This document shows, in pieces, positions 1-9,009 of a DNA stretch of 64,000 nucleotides; position 1 is the first letter of the stretch, and each line of letters opens with the position of its first letter. The translations under genes were made by a program, and so were the position numbers. Source of the DNA: Myxococcales bacterium (GTDB lineage Bacteria; Myxococcota_A; Polyangia; Polyangiales; Polyangiaceae); assembly GCA_016794345.1 (NCBI GenBank), contig JAEUKE010000089.1:62001-126000 (forward strand), read 5' to 3'. Under the pieces are notes generated by a model. The model saw nothing but the letters and a program-made list of their open reading frames with translations, made no database searches and was not told the origin of the DNA.

Positions 1-38
1 CGGAAGGCCAGGCCGTGAAGGAGAAGACCCCGTCATGA
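1..38 (+). CDS. 3' end of an upstream gene, possibly the periplasmic adaptor of the ABC exporter
   Basis: The only open frame that ends in ATGA-type overlap with the next gene encodes [11 protein letters not shown] followed by TGA at 36-38. The last 12 codons are all that is visible. A Gly-Gln-Ala-Val ending is common at the C-terminus of HlyD/MacA-type membrane fusion proteins, and such a gene usually precedes a MacB-like ATPase, so an adaptor is plausible. This is inferred from position and a very short tail, not from a recognisable domain. Confidence 0.4.
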   Translation, partial: EGQAVKEKTPS

Positions 39-781
39 GCGAAGCGACCGAAGACCTGCAGTCGAAGTCCGACGCCGCGCCCTACCGCGAGCGCAAGGGC
101 GAGAGGAAAGACGTGCTCATCAAGCTCCGGAGCCTGGTGAAGGAATACGAGCGCGGCGGCGAGCGCATCCGCGTCTTGCAGGCGCTCGACCTGGACGTCG
201 CGCGTGGATCGTTCGAGGCGCTGATGGGGCCGAGCGGCAGCGGCAAGACGACCCTCCTGAACCTCATCGCGGGGCTCGACCGGCCCACGGGCGGTTCCAT
301 CGAGATCGACGGCAAGCGCATCGACGGCATGAGCGAGGGGCAGCTCGCCAGTTGGAGGTCCAACTGTGTGGGCTTCATCTTCCAGAGCTACAACCTGCTG
401 CCCGTGCTCACAGCGGTCGAAAACGTGGAGCTGCCGCTCTTGCTCACGCCGGTACCCTCGAGCGAGCGTCGCAAGCGCGCGCAGACGGCCCTGCGCGTGG
501 TCGGCCTGGAGGACCGCATGACCCACTACCCGCGCCAGCTCTCGGGCGGCCAGGAGCAGCGCGTGGCCATCGCGCGGGCCATCGTCAACGACCCCATCCT
601 CATCGTGGCGGACGAGCCCACGGGCGATCTCGACCGGCAGAGCGCGGACGACATCCTCACGCTGCTCGAGACGCTGAACCGGGAGATGGGCAAGACCATC
701 ATGATGGTCACCCACGATCCGGCCGCAGCGGAGCGCGCCGCCATCACCCATCACCTCGACAAGGGGAGGCTCCGGCTGTGA
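35..781 (+). CDS. ABC transporter ATP-binding protein (MacB/LolD type)
   Basis: This 248-residue nucleotide-binding subunit should power a MacB/LolD-like exporter by binding and hydrolysing ATP at the inner face of the cytoplasmic membrane. Visible motifs in order are Walker [10 protein letters not shown] (about residue 66), the Q-loop FQSYNLLP, the signature [14 protein letters not shown], Walker [14 protein letters not shown] and the switch His in [16 protein letters not shown] is typical of the MacB/LolD subfamily. The N-terminus has about 30 extra polar residues before the domain. The ATG overlaps the preceding stop (ATGA), and the stop overlaps the GTG of the first permease, so this is the second gene of a tightly coupled operon. 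The substrate is not evident. Confidence 0.93.
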   Translation: MSEATEDLQSKSDAAPYRERKGERKDVLIKLRSLVKEYERGGERIRVLQALDLDVARGSFEALMGPSGSGKTTLLNLIAGLDRPTGGSIEIDGKRIDGMSEGQLASWRSNCVGFIFQSYNLLPVLTAVENVELPLLLTPVPSSERRKRAQTALRVVGLEDRMTHYPRQLSGGQEQRVAIARAIVNDPILIVADEPTGDLDRQSADDILTLLETLNREMGKTIMMVTHDPAAAERAAITHHLDKGRLRL

Positions 782-1956
782 CGCTCGTCGGGCTCGCCGC
801 GAGGAACCTCCTGCGGAACAAGGTGCGCACCGGCCTCACGGTGCTGGGCGTGGCGATCGCGGTCGTCACGTTCATCCTCATCCGCACCGTCGTCGCCGCG
901 TGGACGCAAGCGGCGGACTTCGCCGCCAAGGACCGCGTGGTCATCCGCCACAAGGTGACGTTCATCCAGCCGCTGCCGCGCAAGTACGTCGACATCGTCA
1001 GGCAGACGCCGGGCATCAAAGACGCCTCCTGGGCGAACTGGTTCGGCGGCAAAGACCCGAACCACGAGAACGAGTTCTTCGCGGCGTTTGCTGTCGACGC
1101 GAAGACCTACTTCCAGGTGGTGCCGGAGCTCATCGTGCCGAGCGACCAGCTCACCGCCTTCCAGGAAGACAAGACGGGCGCCGTGGTTGGAGACGTCATC
1201 GCCCAGAAGCTCGGCTGGAAGATCGGCGACAAGGTCACGCTCGAGAGCGGCATCTACCCGAACCCGCCCGACAAGCCGTGGACGTTCACGGTCCGCGCCA
1301 TCTACACGGCGACGGCGCGCAACGTCGATAGGTCGAGCTTCATCTTCCAGTGGGACTACCTGAACGACGAGATGCCCGAGACTCGCAAGGACGAGGTCGG
1401 CTGGATCATGAGCCGCGTGAACGACCCCACGCGCACGGCCGACGTCGGCGTCGCCATCGACAAGGTCTTCGCCGAGCAGGACATCCAGACCATCAGCCAG
1501 GACGAGGCCACGTTCCAGCAGTCGTTCCTGGCGGGGTTCTCCGCCATCCTCGACGCCCTCGACATCGTCTCACTCGTCATCCTCATCATCATGACGCTCG
1601 TGCTCGGCAACACCATCGCCATGGGCGTGCGCGAGCGCACGAGCGAGTTCGCGACCATGCGCGCGATCGGCTTCTTGCCGAAACACGTCACGTTCTTCAT
1701 CCTCGGGGAGGCGGCGTTCCTCGGCGCCATCGGCGGCGCGCTGGGCCTGGTCATCGCGTTCCCGTTCGTGCAGGGCGGGCTCGGGCGTTGGCTGGAGGAG
1801 AACATGGGGGCGTTTTTCCCCTTCTTCCGCATCCCCATCCTCATCGCCGTCCTCGCCTTCGTCTTCGCGCTCGCGCTCGGCGTCCTCGCGGCGCTCATCC
1901 CGGCGCGGGGCGCCTCCCGTATCAAGGTGACCGAAGCCCTCCGGAGGATCGCCTGA
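778..1956 (+). CDS. ABC transporter permease, FtsX/MacB family (first of two)
   Basis: This 392-residue inner-membrane permease starts at a GTG that overlaps the ATPase stop by 4 nt (GTGA). It has the FtsX layout: one N-terminal membrane segment ([18 protein letters not shown]), a large periplasmic domain of about 220 residues, and three C-terminal membrane segments. The first of these is preceded by [13 protein letters not shown], and the cytoplasmic coupling region contains [15 protein letters not shown]. It ends in the conserved [17 protein letters not shown], which normally contacts the ATPase. It probably pairs with the next permease as a heterodimer, since the two differ in sequence. 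Longer upstream reading in this frame lies inside the ATPase gene and is not real. Confidence 0.9.
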   Translation: MTLVGLAARNLLRNKVRTGLTVLGVAIAVVTFILIRTVVAAWTQAADFAAKDRVVIRHKVTFIQPLPRKYVDIVRQTPGIKDASWANWFGGKDPNHENEFFAAFAVDAKTYFQVVPELIVPSDQLTAFQEDKTGAVVGDVIAQKLGWKIGDKVTLESGIYPNPPDKPWTFTVRAIYTATARNVDRSSFIFQWDYLNDEMPETRKDEVGWIMSRVNDPTRTADVGVAIDKVFAEQDIQTISQDEATFQQSFLAGFSAILDALDIVSLVILIIMTLVLGNTIAMGVRERTSEFATMRAIGFLPKHVTFFILGEAAFLGAIGGALGLVIAFPFVQGGLGRWLEENMGAFFPFFRIPILIAVLAFVFALALGVLAALIPARGASRIKVTEALRRIA

Positions 1957-3125
1957 TGAGCATGATCCCCTTGAAGTACAACCTGCGCAGCCTGCTGGTC
2001 CGCAAGACCACCACGGCGGCCACGGCGTTCGGCATCGCGCTCGTCGTCTGGGTCCTCGCCTCCGCCTTCATGCTCTCGGAGAGCGTGAAGCGAACGATGG
2101 CCAACGCGGGCCGAGCGGACGTCGCCATCGTCATGCGCAAGGGCAGCGACGCGGAGCTCGGCAGCGGCGTCGACGATCCGCAGGTGGGCGTCATCAAGTC
2201 CATGCCCGGCGTGAAGCGCGACGGCAACGAGCCCATCGGCCAGGGCGAGATCGTCGTCGTCGCGGCGATGGAGAAGCTCGGCACCGACGGCGTCTCCAAC
2301 GTGCAGCTCCGCGGCGTCGACGAGAAGGTCGAGAAGCTGCGCCCCAACGTGAAGGTCGTGCGCGGCCGGAAGCCCACGCCCGGGGCCGACGAGGTCATGG
2401 TCGGCAAGGCCATCGAAGGCCGCTTCAAGGGCGTCGCCATGGGGCAGTCGTTCGAGATCAAGAAGAACAGACCTGTCACGGTGGTCGGCGTCTTCGAGGA
2501 CAACGGCTCGTCACACGAGTCGGAGGTCTGGCTCGATCGAGACGTCCTCAAGACCAGCTTCGGGCGCGAGGGCTCGGTCTCCAGCGTCCGCGTCGTGCTC
2601 GAGTCTCCGGCCGCGTTCGACGCGTTCCAGGCTGCGGTCGAGCAAGACAAACGCGTGGGCCTCATGGCCCTCCGCGAGACCGTCTATTACGAGAAGCAGT
2701 CACAAGGTACGAGCATCTTCATCCAGGTGCTCGGCGGGCTCATCGCGGTGTTCGTCGCGTTCGGCGCGATCATCGGCGCGGCCATCACGATGTACGCCTC
2801 CATCGCCAACCGCCGTCGCGAGATCGGGACGCTCCGCGCGCTCGGCTTCTCGCGCTTCGGCATCCTCGTGTCGTTTCTGATCGAGTCGACGGCCCTCGCC
2901 CTGGGCGGCGGCATCGTGGGCGCCGTCGTGTCGCTCGGGATGGGCGCGGTGAAGGTGACGATGATCAACTTCGCGAGCTGGTCGGAGATGGTCTTCACGT
3001 TCGAGCCAACCGTGCCCATCATCGGGAGCGCGCTCGGCTTCGCGGTGGTCATGGGCATCCTCGGCGGGTTCCTCCCCGCCATCCGCGCCGCCGGGACGTC
3101 GCCGCTCGCCGCCATGAAGGGTTGA
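1956..3125 (+). CDS. ABC transporter permease, FtsX/MacB family (second of two)
   Basis: A 389-residue permease whose ATG shares one base with the previous stop (TGATG), so translation is probably coupled. It has an N-terminal membrane segment (ATAFGIALVVWVLASAFML), a soluble periplasmic domain that includes a MacB-like core with GRKPTPGADEVMVGKA, then three membrane segments with NRRREIGTLRALGFS between the first two. It ends in PAIRAAGTSPLAAMKG. With the upstream permease and ATPase it should form an export or lipoprotein-handling complex. Two unlike permeases rather than one MacB polypeptide suggests an asymmetric transporter. No substrate-specific clue is present. Confidence 0.9.
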   Translation: MSMIPLKYNLRSLLVRKTTTAATAFGIALVVWVLASAFMLSESVKRTMANAGRADVAIVMRKGSDAELGSGVDDPQVGVIKSMPGVKRDGNEPIGQGEIVVVAAMEKLGTDGVSNVQLRGVDEKVEKLRPNVKVVRGRKPTPGADEVMVGKAIEGRFKGVAMGQSFEIKKNRPVTVVGVFEDNGSSHESEVWLDRDVLKTSFGREGSVSSVRVVLESPAAFDAFQAAVEQDKRVGLMALRETVYYEKQSQGTSIFIQVLGGLIAVFVAFGAIIGAAITMYASIANRRREIGTLRALGFSRFGILVSFLIESTALALGGGIVGAVVSLGMGAVKVTMINFASWSEMVFTFEPTVPIIGSALGFAVVMGILGGFLPAIRAAGTSPLAAMKG

Positions 3126-3191
3126 GACAGACGGGCGTTTGGTCGTTCGGCAGACCTTGCCGGAGAACCCGCCCTCCTCCATCCTCCCCCC

Positions 3192-5036
3192 ATGTCGCCC
3201 TCGCTGCCCGTTCGGTGGGACCTGTCCGGCTTCTTTCCAGACTTCGACTCCCCCGAACGGCAGCGCTTCGAGAAGGCCCTCGCCGATGACGCCGCGAGCC
3301 TGCTCGCGCGCGCGCAGAAGCTCTCGCCCCTCGACGGGGACGAGGCGACGGCGGATGCGTGGGAAGCCGCGCTCCTCGAGTACGAGAAGCTCCTCGCGCG
3401 GCTGAGCCATTTGTCCACTTACGTAACCTGTCTCGCCTCGGCCGACGCGGAGGACGAGCGGTTCGTGCTCGCGGAGGGGCGGCTCTCGGTGTTGCGCGCC
3501 GCGTTCGACAAGCTCTCGGTGGAGCTGCGCCGCGCGCTCGCGCCGCTCTCCGACGAGCCGTTCGAGGCGTTCGCCGCCCGCCCTGCGCTCGAGGGGGCTC
3601 GGTTCTTCCTGTGGCGCCTGCGGGAGGAGTCGAAGACGACCATGGCGCCCGCGCTCGAGGGCCTCGCGGCGGACCTCGGCTCACATGGGATCATGGGGTG
3701 GGGCCGGCTGTACGACGGCATCTCTTCCAAGATGAAGCTCGACATGGTCTGGCCGAACGGCCGGCGCGAGCGCGTGCCGATGGCGCAGCGCAGGTCGCTC
3801 ATGGCGGACCCCGACCGCGCCGTCCGCAAGGCCGCGTTCGACGCCGGCAACGTCGTCTGGGCGGAAGCTTCGGACGTCCTCGCGCAGGCGCTCAACCACA
3901 TCGCCGGCACGCGCCACCTGCTCAACGAGCGGCGCGGCGTGGCGAATTTTCTGGACGTCGCGCTCCATCAGTCAGCCATCTCGAAGAAGACGCTCGACGC
4001 GATGTTCGAGGCCGTCTTTGCCAGGGCGGAGCTCCCGAGGCGAGGCCTCGCCGTCAAGGCGAAGGCCATGAACGTGAGCGCGATCGCCTGGTACGACCTC
4101 GAGGCTCCGCTCCCGCTCCCGTCCGCCGAGCGTGTCCCCTTCGAGCGCGGGGCGAAGCTCATCCGGGAGGCGTTTGGTCGAGCGTACCCACGCCTCACCA
4201 CCTACTTCGACTCGCTGTTCGAGCGCAGGTGGATCGAGTCCGAGGCCCGAGGTGGCAAGCGGCCCGGCGCGTATTGCATCGGCTCCGACCTCACCGAGGA
4301 CGTTCGTGTGTTCATGACGTACCAGGGATCTCTCGGTGACGTCTCGACGCTCGCCCACGAGGTCGGCCACGCTTTCCACGCCGAGGTGATGCGCGAGACG
4401 CGTGTCTTCGCCCGGCAATACCCCATGACGCTCGCGGAGACCGCGTCGACGTTCGCCGAGAGCGTCCTGTCGGACGGCCTGCTCGCCGACCCGAGCCTAT
4501 CGCCCGTGCAACGCGCGCTCTTGCTCGGTGAGGCCGTGGGGGACGGCGCGGCCTTCCTGCTGGACGTGCCGACGCGCTTCGCCTTCGAGAAGAAGTTCTA
4601 CGAAGAGCGGAGATCGGGTGAGCTCACGGCGACGCGCTTGTCGGAGCTGATGGCCGAGACGCAGCGGGAGGTCTTCGGCAGCGCCCTCCAGGAGGGCGAT
4701 GAGGACCCGCTGTTCTGGGCGTCCAAGCTCCACTTCTTCATCCCGGACGTGACCTTCTACAACTTCCCCTACACCTTCGGGTTCCTCCTTTCGCGCGGCA
4801 TGTATTCGCTCTTCAAGCAGGAGGGGCCGGCGTTCTTGCCCCGCTACGAGGCCTTCCTGAAGATGACCGGCAGCGCCATGGCGCACGAGGTCGCTCGCGC
4901 GAGCATCGGGCGGGACCTCGAGTCGCCGGAGTTCTGGGCGGACGCGATCGAGACCCTGCGCGGGCCGACGGAGGAGCTCGAGCGGCTCCTGCCCACCGTG
5001 CTCGGCGCGCCGGAGGTCGTCGGGAGCCGAGAATGA
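3192..5036 (+). CDS. pepF: M3 family oligoendopeptidase F
   Basis: A zinc metallopeptidase of 614 residues that should cleave short peptides in the cytoplasm. The thermolysin-like motif HEVGH lies at residues 389-393 in STLAHEVGHAFHAE, and the third zinc ligand is expected in MTLAETASTFAES about 25 residues later, as in family M3. The overall length matches PepF (about 600 residues), and the C-terminal part YNFPYTFGFLLSRGMY is characteristic of the family. No signal peptide is seen. The ATG at 3192 follows a short untranslated gap after the permease operon. The stop overlaps the ATG of the PAS protein (ATGATGA), so the two are likely co-translated. Confidence 0.93.
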   Translation: MSPSLPVRWDLSGFFPDFDSPERQRFEKALADDAASLLARAQKLSPLDGDEATADAWEAALLEYEKLLARLSHLSTYVTCLASADAEDERFVLAEGRLSVLRAAFDKLSVELRRALAPLSDEPFEAFAARPALEGARFFLWRLREESKTTMAPALEGLAADLGSHGIMGWGRLYDGISSKMKLDMVWPNGRRERVPMAQRRSLMADPDRAVRKAAFDAGNVVWAEASDVLAQALNHIAGTRHLLNERRGVANFLDVALHQSAISKKTLDAMFEAVFARAELPRRGLAVKAKAMNVSAIAWYDLEAPLPLPSAERVPFERGAKLIREAFGRAYPRLTTYFDSLFERRWIESEARGGKRPGAYCIGSDLTEDVRVFMTYQGSLGDVSTLAHEVGHAFHAEVMRETRVFARQYPMTLAETASTFAESVLSDGLLADPSLSPVQRALLLGEAVGDGAAFLLDVPTRFAFEKKFYEERRSGELTATRLSELMAETQREVFGSALQEGDEDPLFWASKLHFFIPDVTFYNFPYTFGFLLSRGMYSLFKQEGPAFLPRYEAFLKMTGSAMAHEVARASIGRDLESPEFWADAIETLRGPTEELERLLPTVLGAPEVVGSRE

Positions 5037-5644
5037 TGAAAGTGTCATCCTTGTCATCCAAGGCGCCCGAGTTTCTCTCCGTCTACGCCGGGCTGGAGCT
5101 CGACGCCGAGTCGGCCTCTCTCGTCGCGCTCGGCGTCGATCTCGGTATCCTGTGGGTGAACGCGGGCTGGGAGCGGTTCGCCGCCGCGAACCGCGGCGGC
5201 GACGTGCTGGAGCGGTTCGGCAAGGGCACGTCGTACCTCGACGGCATCAGCGGAGCGCAACGCGAGCACTACGAGTCGGTGTTGCGGGGCGCCCTGGCGG
5301 ACGACGAGCCGCACGAGTCCTTCTACGAATGCTCGACGCCCGAGACCTTCCGGCTGCTCAAGCTCCGCGCGCTGCCCTTCCCCGGCCGGGGCCTCTTGCT
5401 CGAGCACACGACCGTGGAGGAGCGCCCGCACGATCGCACCCCCGAGCTGCCCGACGAGCGGCGGTTCACCGACTCGCGAGGGTTGGTCCTGCAGTGTGGC
5501 AACTGCCGGCGCACGCAGGACCCCGCCGCGCGCTCCTGGCACTGGGTGGCGAGCTGGGTCGACAGGCAGCCCTCCAACACCACGCACGGGGTATGCGCGG
5601 TCTGTCTCGGCTACTACTACGGGGAGCGACTCCGGAAGCGGTGA
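5033..5644 (+). CDS. PAS-like sensor protein with C-terminal CxxC...CxxC module
   Basis: This 203-residue soluble protein has two recognisable parts. Residues 20-120 read like a PAS fold (LGVDLGILWVNAGWERFAAA; then FRLLKLRALPFPGRGLLLEH). Residues 150-195 carry C155-x2-C158 and C188-x2-C191 around W-H-W, closely resembling the 'ICASCK...HGICPECL' module found at the ends of many PAS and response-regulator proteins, which probably binds a metal. There is no kinase, cyclase or DNA-binding output domain, so it may act through protein contacts. It overlaps the pepF stop by 4 nt. Its start region ATGATGAAAGTGTCATCC holds a one-mismatch copy of the TGAC-N6-GTCA palindrome (5037-5050 area). Confidence 0.65.
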   Translation: MMKVSSLSSKAPEFLSVYAGLELDAESASLVALGVDLGILWVNAGWERFAAANRGGDVLERFGKGTSYLDGISGAQREHYESVLRGALADDEPHESFYECSTPETFRLLKLRALPFPGRGLLLEHTTVEERPHDRTPELPDERRFTDSRGLVLQCGNCRRTQDPAARSWHWVASWVDRQPSNTTHGVCAVCLGYYYGERLRKR

Positions 5645-5661
5645 GGCGCGTCGGGCGAGCC

Positions 5662-5675
5662 TGACAGAGCTGTCA
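5662..5675. repeat. TGAC-N6-GTCA palindrome, copy 1
   Basis: TGACAGAGCTGTCA has perfect 6-bp arms around AG. It lies between two convergent genes and contains the TGA stop of the minus-strand pseudokinase. It is the clearest copy outside the body of a gene. Confidence 0.6.
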
Positions 5676-6929
5676 TCGATAGGGATTGCTGAGCTCTTCC
5701 GTCTGTCGCTTCGGCCGGCGGACGGGCTTGGGGGGCTCGCCGTCTTCCACCGTGGGTAGCGCCTCGATGTCGATCCCGGGCGCCGTCGCGCTCGGCGCTT
5801 CGGCCGGCGGAGCCGGGGCGTCGTCGGCCGGCGCGTCGGGGGAGTCGGCCGCGGCGGCGTCCAGCGCCGGCGAGGCGGGCGCGTGGCCGAGCCTCCACAC
5901 GGTGAGCCCGAGCGCCGCGCCGAGCAAGGCGAGGCCGAGCACCGCGACCGCGCGCGCGAGCTTCTGGTGCTTGCGGATGCGGCGGCGGGCCCTGACGAAG
6001 AGCACGCGCGATCGAGGCGGAGGTCGGATGCCCAGCGCCGCAGAGCGGCTCTTCGACCACTCGGCCAGCGCGGCGCGCCGCTCCGCGAGGGCGCGCTCGT
6101 GTCTCGACTCGAGGAAGCTCCCCACCTCACGCGCCGTAGCGCGTGGTCCGGACGCCTCGAGCGCGGCGGCGAAGGCGTCGGCGCTCTGGAACCGCTGCTC
6201 CGGGTCGGGGGCGGTGGCTCGAGCGATCGCGCCCGCGAGGGCCGGGGACACGCGCCCGTCGAGGGAGGAGAGCAAGGGCAACACGGCGGACGGGACCTCG
6301 GGCGGGGGGCCGCCGAGGATCTCGTGGAGGATGCGGCCCATCGCGTAGACGTCGTCGACGACGGCGGGCTCGCTCCCCCGCTGCACGGCCGGGCTCGCGT
6401 AGCGGCTCGCGGCGAGCGGGTCCCCACCCGATCGCGCGAGCCACGCGAGCCCGACGTCGGAGAGCCTGGTCCGGCCGTCGATGCCGACGACGATCGAGGT
6501 CTTCGTGATCGCGCCGTGCGTGAGCTGTCTGTCGCGTTTGTCGTGTGACCTGTGCAAGGCGTCGAGCGCCGTGAGCGCGTCTATGAGGATGGCCACCGCG
6601 ACGTCAGGCGGGAGCGCTGCCTCGTTCGAGACGATCTCGCGCAGCGACCCGCCCTCCACGTAGTCGGTCACCACGAAGCGCTGTCCGGCGACGTCGCCCG
6701 CGTCCTGGATCGAGCAGAGCAACGGATGCGCGGCCGCGCTCGCGCGCGCGATCTCCCGCTCGAATGGATCCCCGTCGCCCTCGGCCACGCCGAGCAGTCG
6801 GAGCGTGCCCAGGCGCGCGAAGCGACGCGGACCGGTGCGCCGCGCCAGGTAGATCCCGCCGCTCAGCTCGAGCACGAGCTCCCAGTCACCCATCCTGAGG
6901 ACGTCCTCGGCGGCGGGCAGCAGACGCAC
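5673..6929 (-). CDS. Ser/Thr protein pseudokinase with C-terminal membrane anchor
   Basis: A 418-residue protein with a protein-kinase fold that lacks the catalytic residues. The catalytic loop reads THGAITKTSIVV where an active kinase has HRDLKPxN, the DFG segment is LSDVG, and no VAxK lysine is visible in the N-lobe (RLGTLRLLGVAEG). The APE-like helix ASPAVQRG and the DVYAMGRILHEIL helix are retained, so the fold is probably intact. A membrane segment (AVAVLGLALLGAALGLTVW, about 325-345) is followed by an Ala/Pro/Glu-rich tail. It probably serves as a scaffold or ligand-binding signalling protein. It lies downstream of another kinase gene on the same strand. Confidence 0.8.
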   Translation of the reverse strand: MRLLPAAEDVLRMGDWELVLELSGGIYLARRTGPRRFARLGTLRLLGVAEGDGDPFEREIARASAAAHPLLCSIQDAGDVAGQRFVVTDYVEGGSLREIVSNEAALPPDVAVAILIDALTALDALHRSHDKRDRQLTHGAITKTSIVVGIDGRTRLSDVGLAWLARSGGDPLAASRYASPAVQRGSEPAVVDDVYAMGRILHEILGGPPPEVPSAVLPLLSSLDGRVSPALAGAIARATAPDPEQRFQSADAFAAALEASGPRATAREVGSFLESRHERALAERRAALAEWSKSRSAALGIRPPPRSRVLFVRARRRIRKHQKLARAVAVLGLALLGAALGLTVWRLGHAPASPALDAAAADSPDAPADDAPAPPAEAPSATAPGIDIEALPTVEDGEPPKPVRRPKRQTEELSNPYR

Positions 6930-7003
6930 GGGCGGAGCTTCATCGGACCCTGGCGCGAAAGCAACCTGCTCGCGCCGGCGCTCCCTGCGCTGGCGTCACC
7001 GCT

Positions 7004-8969
7004 TCAGCCGTCGAGATCGGCCATCCACAGGTCTCCGTCCCAGCGCGCGCGCCCGACATAGAGCCGGCCGGACGCATCGAAGAACGGGCGCTCGAGCTGG
7101 TCTCCGCCCTTCTTGAGGACGCGCACCACGCGCCCGGTCGCGAGGTCCACGACGATGACCTCGACCCCGTTTCGTGGGACGGCGAGGAGCCGCCCGTCGC
7201 GTGAGACCGAAGGGCGGTGATAGCGGCCGGGCGGCAGCGACGCCGAGAGCGGATGCGCGGCGCTCGTGAGCACCAGGCCTGTCGAAGTCGCGATCACGAG
7301 TGTCTGACCGTCCGGCGCGGCCTCGACCTGCACGGGCTTGGCGGTGAACGGCACCTGCCGCGGCGGCGCGTGTCCGGCTGGGTCGATGATCCAAGGCCTT
7401 GGCGTCCCGTCCCGAACGGAGAGCACGACGAGCTTGCCGTTCGGAAGCGCGGCGCCGTCGAAGTCCCCTTGTGAGCGTGACCTCCTTCGTCGCGAGGTCG
7501 AGCCGGTACGAGGCGCGTCGCTCGAGGTCGTAGCGCAGAAAGGCCACCTCATCCGCGACCGGCGAGGCTGTCGCCGCGAAGTCCCAGCCAGGCGAGGTCG
7601 TGACCTGGTCCTGCGCTCCGGTCTCGACGTCGAGCACGTAGAGGTGCGACTTCTCGCCCACCGACCCGTCGAACACGACACGTTTGCCGTCCGGGAGGAA
7701 CGTCGGGAACTCCTCGCAGCCCGGCGAGAACGTGATGCGACGGTGGCCTCGCGGCGAGAGCTGCAGGCTCGGAGCGCTCGGAGCAACGACAGACGGCTGG
7801 CCGGGCCCGACCGAAGCGGACGCCGACGCGACGCCGGGGCCGACCGCCGACCGCGCCGAGAGCGCCCGCGTCACGACGACGGAAAGCGGGACCGTGACGG
7901 TGATGGCGCCGATGATCCACGCGGCGAGCACGCGGCCCCTCGGCGCTACCGGGGGTCTGCTCGCGGGCGGCGGCTCCCGCGTCGCCGCCGCCGCGAGCAG
8001 AGCCTCGAGGAGCTCGGCGCCGTCGCGGAAGCGCGAAGCCGGATCTCTCGCGAGGCAACGATCGATCGTCGCCACGAAGCGTGTGGGCACGTCGGGCCGC
8101 AGGGCGCCGAGCGACGGCGCTTCACCCCGTGTGCGCACCTCGAGCAGCTCCGGTACCGTGTCGGCGACGAGCGGCACCGTGCCCGTCGCGGCCTCGTGGA
8201 CGATGAGCCCGAGCGCGTAGACGTCGACGGCCGGTGTCGCGGACTCTCCGAGGAGCTGCTCCGGCGCCATGTAGAGCGGGGTTCCGACGATTGTCCCGGT
8301 CTGGGTCTGCATCAGGGGGCCACGTTCGCCGCTCACGCTCGTCCGCCGCTCACGCGCCTTGTGCGCCCGAGAGATCCCGGAGTCCGAGATGACGGGGCGA
8401 CCGTCCGGATGGAGCAGCACGTTCGCGGGCTTGAGATCCCGGTGTGTCACCCCCGCCGCGTGCGCGGCCGCGAGGGCCTCGGCGAGGCGGCGCGTCAGCT
8501 CCACGAGCTCTCCGGCTCCATAAAGCGGACCCTTCGTGATCCGCGCCTCGAGGCTTTCTCCCTCGACGAGCTGCATCGAGAGCGCCCAGCGCTCGTCGAC
8601 CTCGACCAGGTCGTGCAGGCGCACGATCCCCGGGTGCGTGATGCGGCGGGCGTTCGCGAGCTCGCGCCGCAGGCGCGCGAGCTCTTCGCTGCCCTCGCGC
8701 ACGTTGTCGAGCACCTTCAGGGCGACGATCTCGTCGGCGTGCCGATCGCGGACTTTGTAGACGGCGCCTTCTCCGCCGCGGCCGAGCTCAGCGAGGATCT
8801 GGTAGCGGCGCCCGAGCAGCCCACCAGGGCCGCTCCCGGACGGTGCTGGCACTGTCAGGTCCAGCGGTCCCAGATCGGTGCGAATGGTGTTCGCAGACGC
8901 GAGCGCGGGATCGTCGCGGGCGTCCTTCGGGGCCGTCACGCCTGGCAGCGTAACGCGGAACGTCGCCAC
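7004..8969 (-). pseudogene. Ser/Thr protein kinase with TolB-like propeller, interrupted by a frameshift
   Basis: The N-terminal part is a complete kinase: GRGGEGAVYKV glycine loop (about 63), VALKVL lysine (about 84), HRDLKPANV (about 175), DSG in place of DFG, and PLYMAPEQ (about 235). A membrane segment (AAWIIGAITVTVPLSVVV) and a propeller-like domain follow (FSPGCEEFPTFLPDGKRVVFDG). After KEVTLT the frame breaks. The expected continuation (GDFDGAALPNGKLVV to MADLDG, stop at 7004) is in another frame. The break maps to the C4 run at 7465-7468 (+ strand). One extra base there would restore a protein of about 655 residues. It may be a sequencing error, a recent pseudogene, or slippage. The GTG start at 8969 is uncertain. 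Confidence 0.75.
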
Positions 8970-9009
8970 GATCAGGTCGCTCGCGGCGCTCTCTGCCGCG
9001 GGCCGACGA

